From assembly GCA_027919835.1 (NCBI GenBank), contig JANVFP010000004.1:62001-126000 (forward strand): 64,000 bases of DNA. The letters run 5' to 3'. Source of the stretch: Lentinula raphanica (taxonomy: Eukaryota > Basidiomycota > Agaricomycetes > Agaricales > Omphalotaceae). The notes beneath the pieces are model-generated. The model was not told where the DNA came from. It searched no databases and was given only the letters and a program-made list of their open reading frames with translations. Position 1 is the stretch's first letter; each line of letters opens with the position of its first letter. The position numbers were made by a program, and so were the translations under genes. This document shows, one piece after another, positions 44,208-55,602 of the stretch.

Positions 44208-46630
44208 TTACGGGAGGCCGAGGTTTGCACGAATGACATTCTGCAAAGTCACCCCATCGTCCTGGAACATATCAGCCATCGAGACCAAATTGCGTACATG
44301 AATGACATACCTGATCGAGAGACCAAGTGAAGCATCCTGCCATCCCATTCTGCTTCGCGAACGTAGCCTTGTCGCCCAGAGAGAACGTATCGTCATAAGT
44401 GACCACCGTGGATTGAGAGGTGTTGAAAAGGAACTACGACACGGTTTAGCCAGTGACATTGAAAAGAGAATTCATATTCTTACCGGAGTGTCACTGCAGT
44501 TATCCCATCCTATAGACAGAATGCATATGAGCGCACGAATATAGTCGATTCTGAATGGAAGACTTTACCTTCCGTGAATCCTCCTCCACCACCGTAAGTT
44601 CCATCCGCATTCTTGACCAACGCGCCCGACGCCACGATTGAGCTGAAGGGAATCTGCTGACCATACCAGCCCTGGAGGTTGGCTGCGGCCGCGGTATCAT
44701 GCTCAATCGATCCTCCGTTCGTTGACTTGCTCTTCTTCTTTCCTTTACCTTTACCTTTCCCCGTCCCAGCGCCTCCGTTGATCTTACCATCGTCTGCTTG
44801 GCCTCCAGTAGATTTCATGACTGGGATGGTCATGCGGCTTCTCGCATGAGATCCAGGTTTGGCCTTCAACGTGGTAGTCCCATTCGAGTCGGTCTTCAAA
44901 GCTTGTTCCAGGGTCGAAGGATCAACGAGGCTGCCGGTGAGTGCAGTTTTGGTGCTGTTGGAGACGTAGCCGTACAGCGGGAGTCCTAACAGCATCTTTG
45001 AAGCAGGGAAACCTGCCGCTCCCCACTGAGCGAGTGCAGCTTGGGCACTGTATTGGGGTAGACTGGAAGTACCGCAAAGGTTACCGAGCGGAGCGTTGGG
45101 ACCTGGAGTAGAAGAAGATTGGAATATATCGTAGTTCCTATGTAGGAGGAAATCAGCCAATACTGCTTTTTTCGAACCAGGAATCGATACGGACATGATA
45201 TTGATGTACGTCATCTGGGCAGCATAAGCAGACACGTCAGTGAGTGGACTTCCGTTCGAACCAAGCCAAGGAGTGTCGGGGACAGCAGCAGATATGATCT
45301 TGGATGATCCTGTCGGTGGCTATCAGTCTGAACTCAATTCGTAAATCGTGGAAGCCTTACCCAACGCAGAACGAAGTTGAGTCAAGAACGTCAAAAGGTT
45401 TGCGGCATCAGAAGGTGAGTTGATGTTCCCTGCTCCAACTTCATTCGGATATTCCTGAAATTCACGTTCGATGCACATTCGATTAAAAACGTTAGAAACA
45501 TGACTGACCCAGTCAATGTCAATCCCTGGGTAGAAAGCATCAATCACTACGTTTCCAGCGCAGGGCAAAGGAACCTCGTACCATCCAAGCCAAATGTATT
45601 GACAGCGCTGACAAGTGTGTTCACGAATGTCGTCCTATTGGCAGCAGAACCGACACATTGAGAGAAATATACGCTTCCGCCCCACCCACCTAATGCAACG
45701 AATAAGTACATTTGTAGGGCACTGAGCGATTAAAAGTCACTCACCGACCGAGAGAACGACTTTGGTACCAGCGCCACTATTACGAGCAGCAGTCACTGTT
45801 CGAGTAAGCATGTCCTGACTTCCAGAGTCCCAGTTCAATGTGTTTGAGGAGTTCGGAATCGCGAAAGCTGGCATGGGCAGCGAACGTCAGTGATCGTCAT
45901 AACGCGGGTGGAGACATGTGACTCACCGAAGAACAGGATAGAGAATCGAGTATAATCCAAACTCTCAGGAGGAAACGCAGACTCGCTCCAGTCTATAGCA
46001 TTGAAGGTCAGTACAAGTTGGATCCTCGCGTACGCAGTCAACTACTCACCAGGATAATAAGCGGCAGCAATCAACGTCGCGTCGGCTGTGACTTTGCCAT
46101 CAGTCGCAACGGCGACTTCCCCATCTCCAGATAGTAACTGCGATTTCAGCTTGAGCGCACTCTGGCGAGACAAGGTCGATGGCAACGCGTCCTCTAAATC
46201 AATCTTGGCGTGAGTGATTCCGGATTGATTCGTCTCGTCCGTAGAGAGAAATTCGTTCACAGCGGGTGCGTTATGATACATGGGATGAGCTAGAATCGCA
46301 GTGAGATATGCAGCGAGACCAGTCTTGCGTTCTTTGATGAGAACGTCGTCCAGCCACGCAGATGGAACGAAAGACGTGACTAGGATACGTTTGGGAGGAA
46401 GAGAGACGGCTATGTCTTGACCAGGTTGAAGCGCGTGATGAAGAGCGAGGAACTGTAAAGGCGATTTAAAAATTTGCACAGGGCGAGATGAGAGTGCATA
46501 CCTCAGAGTATCTCTTGTTCACGACGACACGATTATCACCGCGATTGACCTCTACGGTGTACAGGATGTGAGGGCGGGGTGAAGATGCTGTCGTGTGCGT
46601 GTCGATTGAGACGAACGGAGAACTCGCCAT
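44208..46630 (-). CDS. PX domain-GH18 chitinase fusion
   Basis: Predicted 608 residues in 12 phase-consistent exons: 46502-46630, 46050-46452, 45927-45992, 45745-45867, 45582-45689, 45509-45525, 45361-45454, 45195-45309, 44569-45137, 44484-44509, 44311-44433, 44208-44261. Residues about 12-125 form a PX (phosphoinositide-binding) domain: ILYTVEVNRGD, NKRYSEFLALHHAL, LPPKR, KERKTGLAAYLTAIL and NEFLS. A GH18 domain follows from about residue 168: AAYYPGDWSESAFPPESLDYTRF, KVVLSVGGWGGS, the catalytic D276-G-I-D279-I-D281-W-E283, MTYINIMNYDIF, LGLPLYGY, FTWSLDQ. Exon 2 alone holds both the PX end and the GH18 start in one open frame, so the fusion is not a joining of two models. There is no signal peptide: the product should be cytosolic or bound to endosomal membranes, unlike ordinary secreted chitinases. 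A Lys/Gly linker (KGKGKGKKK) interrupts the barrel. Catalysis is likely from motifs; the biological role is inferred only. Confidence 0.88.
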
Positions 46631-47858
46631 GGCGTAGAAATGATAAAAGGGTAAAAAGACGAAGTGATGATGATGGTCGTTAGTGCCACAGAGAGGCAAG
46701 AGATGAGAAATTATCCGGAAATCGCATCTGGAATTTATATGAGTGAGCAGTGAGACTCGTCATAGACATCAGAAGCATGTCCCAGTTCACATGCGTCCAG
46801 ATCATAAAGATTGGTTGCCGCGGTGTAGCAGGCAGGTAACCAGAATGAGACATTTTTCGCCTTTTTCACATGATTGAATTCTTGACCATGAGCAGAAGAG
46901 AGATCCCAGGCCAGTTGAAAAGTCATGGTCATGATACATCCTTTGAATTCATCGTAGATACGCATTGGCCGGCTAGGCCTTGTATAGCGAGGATCCTCCG
47001 TTAGCAGTGTTACAGGACCAGAGGTTGAGTTCATTAGGTGTATTCCATCTTCTTCCAGGACGATCTATCATGCTTGAACAGAATTGAAGGTGTTTCGATA
47101 CTAGCATCCATTCGAGTAAACAGATCTAGTGAGAGTCTGCAGTGCCAGGAACCGTGCTTCAGCTCAAGCGAACAGGAGAGAATCTGACGTCCTTGGTCCC
47201 TTGTGAGGCGACTTTGAGGGTATAGAGAGTGTCTCGGTGTTTTTTCGAGGTCGGCGGTGGGTCTCGGTGAAGAATGCTCGACGCGATCCTATCAGTGCAT
47301 CTGGTCCTGATATTTGAATGGAGTCAGAAAAAGATCTCGGGACATAGGAAAAGATGTCAACCTGAGTTACACGATGCTACGGTATCGACTGATTCCCAAT
47401 TTCTACTAGTACAACTGGCCGATGCCAATGTCATAGCAGGAGATAATCGGAGATGTAAAGGCCATAACTTAGAAGCAACTTGAGCGAGAAGTTCACACTA
47501 ATGCTAGCTATTTTGCGGAAGGAGGGAGCTTTTGATTCATGCAGGAAAAAAACTTGTGTGCAGCTTGTTTGCAGCAGTGGGCGTCGATTGGGCGTCGACA
47601 ACGTTGAAGTCGAGAAGAACGAATGTCACGGACCGGTCGGTTCCGAAAGTTGTAGTCACACGTGCTATACACACGCGATGAGTCAACGTGCGGGTGACTC
47701 ATCGATCCCCATTGTTCAGTTCTTCGGATTTCACTTTGTACCTCCATCTTCTCTTGAACCCGCTTGTACCCGCAACTTTCACCCCTCGTAAGTCCTCCTT
47801 CCGCCGTTATCGTCGCGTTTCGTAGAAACCTTAGCTTCTTTTTCACCGATCTCTCATC
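46631..47858. other. Intergenic, divergent promoter region
   Basis: Shared upstream region of the PX-GH18 gene (minus) and the bZIP gene (plus). A 99-codon minus frame (46735-47034) is the only sizeable one and has no recognised domain. Other frames overlap on both strands without support. Confidence 0.45.
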
Positions 47859-49415
47859 ATGACGCCACATTCAGAGATATTCTTTCCATTGCCAAGAGCA
47901 ATGGCTGCGTCTTGCTCAAACTCATACACATGGGGCGCTACCGCTTTCTTACCGCCTCCGTCGTTCGCTAGAGACGCGCTTCCGCGTAGCACTCTTGACT
48001 CAGAACTGACTTATTCACGTGAACGCAGGCAGCCGCATTCCGAAGTAACACCTCTTCAACTTGAAGATTATCTGTTCAGTTATCAAAATGCCCTGACCGC
48101 CTCATATTCATCGAACCTCTCGCTTCCTTCTTCCTACGCTCCCACTGCTGTGTTCATACCATCCGACGAACTGCTTCATCAACCGAAAACAACTGCTTCG
48201 TTCAATGGTATATCTAGTATATTCAAATCGCCTTACATCTATTGATGAGCTTCCCAGCTTCACACGACAAACTTTCCAATTTTGACTCGCTTCGCCGCAA
48301 CTACCTACAAATGCTCGCAAACGAACCCACGTACAACAGCTTAGCTGATAATTTGTGTACAAAATCCCTTGCGGACTCGGACCCTCAAACAACGGATCTC
48401 CAAGAGGACCCGCAATTGTCCAGTGCATATGACTCCTTCAGTACGCAGCATGACTGCTGATATTCATTTGTCTCCTGTGCTAATACAGTTTCCAGTCGCT
48501 TCCGAATTCCTGAGAGAAGAGCAATACACAGATTTTGTGTCATCTTCCCCGGACGCTTCCCCCATTTTAGACAATCCGTCTTCTTCCTCTTCGTTCCAAA
48601 TTCCGATCATGAAATCGTCTGACTCTTCCCAGTTTGGTCAAGTAGAACGTGATTCATTAGGTCGTGAAGAAAATCTTATAAATACTCCTACGCAGGTCAA
48701 GTCTGCTTTGAATCCTTCAACTCCCGCAGTCCTTATGGGGCAACAGACCACCAAAGAGTCCAATGGACCACCCTCTCTGGACAAGCCTACAAACCTCAGG
48801 CTCTCCATGTACTATCCTGAATTTGTCTCAAGCGAACTCAAGGGTAGCTTCCGTCGAATTCAGCGCCCTTCTTCCCCTCCGGCTGACAGCCTGAGGGCGT
48901 CCAATAACAGTTCATCGTCATCGCATGTGATGCCTATATCTTCTCTTCCTTCGTCGATGGTAGCCAACAGGACTCGACCCGTTATCTCTGCAGTTGAACC
49001 TTCTACTCGTCCTTGGCATACCACAGTACGTGCTGAATCCAACGCCACCGTTCAAAGCAACGGCACCAAACGCTCGTATTCAGAGACGTACGAAGACGAT
49101 AATATAAGTGAGAGACATAACAATAACAATAACGACGTAGAGGCTGTGGAGGACCTTTCACCATCTTCCGAAACCCCTGCGGAGAAACCTCCAGGTCCGA
49201 ACGCCACCGAATCTGAAAAGCTGGCGTACAAGCGTCGCCGGTGCACCCTCGCTGCGCGCAGGAGTCGGAGACGAAAGGTCCAGTACCAGTTGAGCTTGGA
49301 AGCAAAGGTGGAAGAGCTAGAGAGACAGAGAGAAATGTGGCGGACACGATGCTCGGTGTTACAAGAGGTTTTGAGGGGTCACGATGCTGATCTTAAGTTT
49401 GAAGAAGATTTTTGA
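47859..49415 (+). CDS. bZIP transcription factor (Gcn4-like region), atypical basic motif
   Basis: Predicted 483 residues from exons 47859-48207, 48258-48440 and 48496-49415. The N-terminal part is Ser/Pro-rich with no clear domain. The bZIP lies at about residues 418-470: EKLAYKRRRCTLAARRSRRRKVQYQLSLE, then a short leucine/valine heptad region (KVEELERQREMWRTRCSVLQEVL). It resembles Gcn4/CPC1-type factors (KRxRNTxAARRSRxRK) that control amino-acid starvation genes. The Asn of the DNA-reading signature is replaced by Cys here (codon TGC). The zipper is short. The intron 2 acceptor is set at 48495 because it alone keeps the frame. Target genes cannot be told from this sequence. Confidence 0.85.
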
Positions 49416-50069
49416 GGATTATCTCGCTTCAGTGTCTTTTGGACTATTACTTATTGGTGTTCTCAGATGCTCTTGGACCTGGTCTTACCTTGGTACCTGC
49501 TTAAAAGTCAGTACATACATACCACGTTATAGACTTGTACATACCCCACTCTACTAAGTACTTAAAGTAGTATCATAATACGGCCCATACCAGTGATTAT
49601 ATATCTGTGGTTAGGGTTTAAATTTTCCGCCTCGAGCTCGAGGAAACCGACGGAGCTCTCTTTTGCGCGTCGGCCTGGTCCAGGCACTTTTTTAAGCACG
49701 GAAGCAAAACTGGCGCTTCCCTTTTCGAGAGTCCTTCAGGCAGGAGCAGATGATGCGCAAACTCCTCTCTCTCTCGCTCTCCCTCGTTCTTCCTCGTCGT
49801 ACCAAATCAATACTCATATCATTCAACCTCCACACCAAGCCCGAACCTGTTCCCTGCGCAACCTGCTTCCAGACCTTCCAAATCCACACTAGCGCGAAAG
49901 GCATCAGTGGTAACTGACATTTATATTACAAAAAACGGAGGAATTCCTTTACTTAAAACGGGCAGTGAAGGACATCGCACTTGAATCGCACATTTCCCCT
50001 CGTCTCTCTCCTTAACCTCCACCACCCCCATCTCTTCTTTCCACCACCTCCCTTCCCCTTCGATTGTTC
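49416..50069. other. Intergenic, promoter of seven-helix protein
   Basis: The last 120 nt before the ATG are strongly pyrimidine-rich (CCTCCACC, CCCTTCCCC), as in many fungal promoters. Open frames at 49593-49904 on both strands have no support. Confidence 0.5.
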
Positions 50070-51695
50070 ATGTCCGATGAGGAAAGCGAATATCTGTCTC
50101 TCTATCGATCTAATTTGATTCCCCTGCGTGTTTGCTGTGAGTTCCTTCGTTTAAACACGCTTCTGTTCATGATCGATTCACGATACTGGATCTAGTGGTC
50201 GGTCTAACCTGGGGGCTACACGACTACTGTGCGTATCTGCTATTGCTCTGAATGCTCAGGTCAAGTATAACTGACTGGATTACGCTGTCAGTCATAACTC
50301 TTGATGACGAGGTACGCACACCTTCGGAAAATTTTCCATTCGTTATCTGAAAATATTGCTTGTCAAAGATTCGTCACATATGGGTCAGTTCATACGAGTT
50401 CATCCGTGTCGGAGCCCTCACCTGATAATTTTCTTAAAGCCACAACGACTAAATTTTGCCAAGTTCATGTTCCTCTTCGTGCGTCTTGTTCATTTAGTCA
50501 CCCTCTCTAGCAAAGGAACTCACACCAATCGCTCAGATCCGTTACTATACCCTGGCTCTCCTGATCTTCGATGTCGTTCAAATACATGTTTTCTCCATTC
50601 CTGGCGTTACATCCGATAACCTGTCAGTGATCCATTTGCCTCGAAATTTCCACCATCTTCTGATCAAGTCTCATCTACTTAGCTGTGTAGCGATGGACTC
50701 TATTATCCGCGTTGTCGGAGCCATCAGTCTATGGTCTGTGGAGATCATCATGCAACTAAGGATTTATGCTCTCTTTAACTGTTCGAAGAGGGTACGTTGT
50801 GTATCGATACCAAGGAGTACGACTCATAGGCTGGGCTAGGTTGCTATCGCAAACTCTGTCCTGTTCTTGGCCTCTATCGCAGGATTTATCTATATCTTGG
50901 TCCATAACGCCGAGAGAAGGCGCGCCGTTATTGCTAGTGCCATAGCATTGCCACTTCCCGGTTGTCCATCAATTCATTCTGGTATAGAGTGGGCTCAATG
51001 GGTTCCCGGTAAGTATTTGACAACGACTGCAGTTTCAATAACTGATGCCTTTCTACCAGCTACGATTTATGAAGTCATCTTGTTTATATACGCACTGTAC
51101 AAGACGATCAAATCTGCACGACTGAGAAATGGCGTACGCATATCATTGCATACCCTTCTTCTCCGTGATAACCTTCTCTACTTCTTTGGGTGGGCTCATT
51201 CTCTTCTTTACGATGATAACCCTACTGAGGCATATCAAAGCATTGCTTGTATCCTAATATTCAATAACTTGATGGTCGTGGTAAGTGCCTTAGTCAGGTC
51301 ACAGGACTGTAGAATGCGACTACTAAAACCATCCCTCATGTCCAGGGCGTAACGCACATTCCCTGGTTCAGCTACGCGTCAGTAATACTCAATGCTGTAG
51401 TATCGTCTTCATCGACTGAATAACTGCCCTTTGCATTAGTCCCTTCCATGCTGCAGTCGGCATCCTCACAACCCGTATGATTCTGAACGTCCGCAAAGCC
51501 GCCAGCAGGACTTCTTACATCTCTCGTCGAGAACGAGACCTCCCGGTGCTATCAAGAGATCCTGTCTACCCTGACACTATCCCTGACAGTATGGCAAGCT
51601 GGATGGTGGCTCAAAACAGTCGGTTGCCTTCGTCGTATGACCATTTAGATGACGATTCGGATTCCTTCCCAACCACAACGAATACTCAGGCATGA
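50070..51695 (+). CDS. DUF6533-type seven-helix membrane protein
   Basis: Predicted 331 residues in 12 exons: 50070-50136, 50196-50228, 50292-50311, 50369-50383, 50440-50478, 50537-50622, 50683-50791, 50840-51008, 51060-51189, 51241-51280, 51346-51377, 51440-51695. These agaricomycete integral membrane proteins have no known role; the fold looks receptor-like. The opening LTWGLHDYFITLDDE-IRHIWPQRLNFAKFMF is the diagnostic N-terminal helix pair with the LDDE acidic turn. Hydrophobic helices follow around RYYTLALLIFDVVQ, EIIMQLRIYALFN, ANSVLFLASIAGFIYIL, EVILFIYALYKTI, LLLRDNLLYFFGIAC and a last AAVGILTTRMILN. The tail is Ser/Asp-rich and cytosolic. Two exons of 20 and 15 nt are needed to hold the frame. 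Ligand or partner is unknown. Confidence 0.83.
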
Positions 51696-51804
51696 TCATG
51701 ACGACTGCTACGGCTAGGATTTGTTTAGTTCCTTGTACAAAGTGTAGTGCTAGTACTGGTGTACATTATATGTTGTTACATTGTCTAAGCATCGGATATA
51801 TATG

Positions 51805-54800
51805 CTATTTGAGTTGCATGCGTCGTTTTCTCTTTTCCTCCTCAGCTTTAACGATATCCTGGTAGTAGGTAACGCGTTCGTGCGGTTCACGCCAAGGTAC
51901 GCCCAGTTTCTTGAAGATTTGCTCTTCCGTCTCTGATGCTATCAAGTTCCCTACCGAGAAAGGCTCGATCAGCACAAGAACAATAGTGGAATTTCACCAA
52001 AGAACATGTACCAGTGTTCAATTTGACGGTGCGATTGCGAGGGTCACGAACAACCCCAGCGTAGAGACCCCTTTGATTGAGAGAGTATCCCATCTTGTTC
52101 GCAAGAAGTCGCATCGAACGATTGAACTATCCAAAGCGGGAAAGTAAGAACTGTGTGCTTGCAAGGAACCACAAAACAGACCATATCATCGCCCTAGACA
52201 AGTCAGTGTATTCAGCTTGCGTACACTCATCAGTCAGTGTGGAATCTAACGAACCGTGTAATACAAGAGAGCCCCTCCCTTACAGTTCCATGGGACAGTG
52301 AGGAAATCAATACGTCTGCGCCGTGCGCCTGGAACATTGGGAAGGCGACAGATGCCATGATATACGGCTTCAAGAGGTTTGGAGTAATCAGGAAGGGCTA
52401 GATCTTCTGTGAGAATGCCAGCGGTATGAAGTCGTTCGAGAAGCTCGTGAAGTACACCTGAGATAAGCTTAGTAACGGAGCAAGAAGCGAAAAACATTGT
52501 AAGCACCTTCATGCGTCTGTCCATCGTCAGGGCATCTGGTGATCAGAATGTCGATATCACCACAGTCGGCCTTGCCTCTGTAAACTCATGTCATCGGCTT
52601 TGCAAACGTAGTAGAGAAATAAAGCTTTACCTTCGATAACTACCCATGATCTCCACAAATAGTTTGGGGTCGATACGAAGAGCTTCGGGATGTGTGAATA
52701 TTAGAAAACCGGTAATGAGGTCGCACACACCAATAGGTTTAATGAGGTCAAAAATTGCCTTCGCTTCTTCACGAGGCATGCGAGAATTTAAGTCTAGAAA
52801 CAGTCATTCAGCCATAGGCATACATCTAAAAAAGAACTGGATGCACCATCATAAAACTGTATGCCGATCTTCTGGCCCTCGTTCAGTGTAACATCACCTA
52901 CACCGTTGCACAGGTCTTCTATAGTTCGACAACCTCTCGCATACCACATCGTTGCCGTTTGTATGCCTATGCTCTTATATGACGGATTGACTGGCATGAA
53001 ATGGATGGCAGACGTACCAACACCATAGATCTTCGTGAACACCGATACGACCTGAACGTCTTCGGTTCTTTCATATGTGATTCTTTGAAGATCACCTGTT
53101 TCAATGATCTCCATGATCTGAAATACTGTCAGCAGCGGATAGTACAGAAAGATTCGGGTGCATGCCTTTTGGGCTGTCTTCGCGCCAACACCTTTGATTT
53201 TTTGTGCGTCCTCCAAAGACTTGATCCGTTTGGGATGAGCTCGAAGAGCCCGGATACCTATTTATGTTCAGTTTCATTCCGAGCAAGCGGAAATGACCTC
53301 TTACTCTTACTATAACTAAACACTCTCCAACGATCATCTTCGGTGGGTTTAACTCTGTGAAGTTCTTGTAGCTCTTCAAGCTACGTTCAGGCAAGTTAAC
53401 GAAGGGCTAGAAATATTAACGATAACAGACACACCTTTTTGATGATGTCTTCGTTGGGACAAGGTTTCGCATTCCGGTTGGGCTCCTTACAGAGCCAATC
53501 CTACAAGAAGAACAGCCTTGCTTAATCCCCGCTCTATGCCTGCAGCTGAACAGATGGCCTCACCGTCTTGGATTTTGCATCAGCCTCCTGATGGTCCGGC
53601 TCAGGGTCTGAGTCGTCCGTCACAGAGTCCGATCCATTCTAGCAACGAAAAGACTGAGAAACATAGCATCCTGTAACATAACAGATAGATGACCGACGTG
53701 TCCATTTTCTTTTTCTTGCAAGTAGAATTCCAATAATGGATCGACAGACTCGGTCTTCACGGGTTGAAAGTCCAGCGGTACTCGAGTAGATGCGCCCTTG
53801 GTGAGTGTTTTTCTCTTTGGCTGGGCCTCCAGATTACTTCGAGAGTCAACCCCATCAGCTACAGCGTCCGGCTGAATATCATTCGTCGAGAACTCCCTGT
53901 TTGAAGTACACTTGAATTTCAATAAAACACAACCAAACAGAAAGTCCACGTACGAAATTCTACTAAAATCACCGTTATCGCCCTCTTGTTTCGCTGCGCC
54001 CTTCGGTTGATGGACTTTGGTAACGGTGGATACTGCGGATACTGGAGGCAGTCGGTTCGAGTAGGCCCCATATTCGAAAAGAGTAGAAACTTGACGAATC
54101 TTGATCGTTTTGCCTTTTCGAGGGAATGGGTTATTATCGATAAGGTCAACAATCCATTGCCAGGTGAGAATCGGAATATGGTCAGGTATCTCCGATATTT
54201 TAGGCAAACCCGTGGCTCTTAGAAAGCTGTTTTGACCGAGAACTTTGTCGACTACAATATGAGTGATCTGCTCTGGTTCGTATTTGGGGATAACAACACC
54301 GCCATGTCGCAGTATCTGGGTTTCGGGTAAGAAAAGAGTTTAAGAAGAGCCACGACGAACTCACGATTTTGAGTCTTTCCTGAGTGGTATCACCAGACAG
54401 TTTGGAGTTTATATCGGTACCGCAGTAAAAGATGCGCGATCCTTCGAGAAATTGAACTCTTCCTGTTTTATTGATAGGTGTGTTTTGAACTTGGCAAGCG
54501 AATTCATATGGAGTCGGTCTTGGTTTCTCTTTCTCTTTGCCTTTGCCTTTGGCTTTTGTTTTCGATGATTTGGTAGCCATATTCGGCATAGACGTAACTC
54601 CAGCTTTGGGGGCGGGGGCCAAGGGTTTAGCGAATTTGACGGGGGAACTATCCTCTGGTATTGAGAACGAGCTCGAGCGGACAGGTGAGGTTGGAACAGG
54701 CGAAGTGGGTGGTTCAGAGCTGGTATAACCATCTATGACGGAAGTTTCGTCAGCGGGATGGGACTGAGGTTTGGGATTGATTTGAAGGTGGGCCAGTGGA

Positions 54801-55159
54801 ACCGGTTTCTTGGCGCCTCTTCTCCGCGAGGAATTCTTTGCTTCAAGTATGATTTCGAGCATAGATTTGTTTCTCGTCGGAGATTTATCGTTTGGCTCAG
54901 AAGGTATATAGAACGTATCGGAGGCTTCAATGGGAGACGACGACAAGTTTGAGGCCCGGGAGAAGCTCTTCGACGCTAAGCCCGTGAAATTTGAGCTCCT
55001 GGCTGGTTCGTCGATAAGAATCGTCGGTTCAGCCTTGACTTGAGCTACAGAATCGATCCCTCGTTGGACATGCTCATTCTTGGAATCAGGGGAGCTGCGA
55101 GTTGTTGGTGCTTCTTCAGAGCTATCGATATTCCTTGTAGAGCAATCTATATCAGCCAT
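51805..55159 (-). CDS. POLL: DNA polymerase lambda (family X), BRCT-HhH-polymerase
   Basis: Predicted 846 residues in 16 phase-consistent exons (54365-55159, 53954-54315, 53698-53896, 53564-53638, 53435-53500, 53311-53380, 53166-53257, 53018-53117, 52847-52966, 52731-52793, 52631-52682, 52507-52577, 52255-52457, 52182-52193, 52012-52126, 51805-51950). It fills short gaps in base-excision and non-homologous end-joining repair. A Ser/Pro-rich N-terminus leads to a BRCT domain (FLEGSRIFYCG, LRHGGVVI, LTWQWIVDLI; about 240-320). A helix-hairpin-helix follows (KIKGVGAKTAQKIMEII), then GSYRRGKADCGDIDILIT with metal-binding D672 and D674, RRRRIDFLTV with the third Asp (D739) and GYSLNQRGLY. Intron 53118-53165 has a GC donor (AAG/GCATGC); only it gives AQK-IMEII. 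Exon 52182-52193 has 12 nt (GDDM). The 3' end lies 109 nt from the convergent seven-helix gene. Confidence 0.92.
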
Positions 55160-55405
55160 TCATCTAGGGGATTGCGGAATTCTATAACACACGCATTTGA
55201 TGCTGCGCATTGCATGCCAGCTTGGATGGGATTGGTTGACATCGTCAACAGTTTCGATCGTTTAATTCGCGGAGAAGAGCGTAGAGGGGTTGCCTTGTCA
55301 GTTTTCCTCTTAGAACCTCTATCGAAGTTTACTTAGTTAGTTGATTGAGAACAGTCGATAGATTAAACCTTGGTGGTGATGCGCAGGGAATATGAGTCGC
55401 ATCAT

Positions 55406-55602
55406 TCATCGCGGCTTTCTTCTTCTCTTGGTCTCCTGGTCTAGAAAGTATAGAAGATGAGCATGAGAAAAACATCGAATGTGGTTACTGTAACGCACTC
55501 CTGGTTACCTCGAGTCATTCGAGCCATGTAAACTTCGTCCGAGTCGTCGTCCGAGATATTCATACGCTCTTCTTGTTGTTTGTAGAACTGATAAGCATTC
55601 AT
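55406..55602 (-). CDS. Possible 42-residue small protein
   Basis: ATG at 55602, exons 55509-55602 and 55406-55440, with a good GTAACC donor and TTTCTAG acceptor. The product is acidic in the middle (NISDDDSDEVYMARMTR) with a basic tail (ETKRRRKPR). It is too short for the ORF track and has no known family. It could instead be the 5' part of a longer transcript, or chance. It is offered because the coding part is compositionally protein-like and correctly spliced. Confidence 0.3.

Noticed and set aside
45582..46452. Possibility that the PX domain and the GH18 domain are two neighbouring genes
   Set aside because: A single uninterrupted exon (46050-46452) contains the end of PX and the first strand of GH18 in the same frame, with no stop or promoter-like gap.
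46735..47034. 99-codon minus-strand frame upstream of the chitinase
   Set aside because: No homology pattern recognised, no signal peptide or splice extension; kept only as a note within the intergenic region.
49593..49904. Overlapping frames on both strands before the seven-helix gene
   Set aside because: Composition follows the pyrimidine-rich promoter; no domain and no splice continuity.
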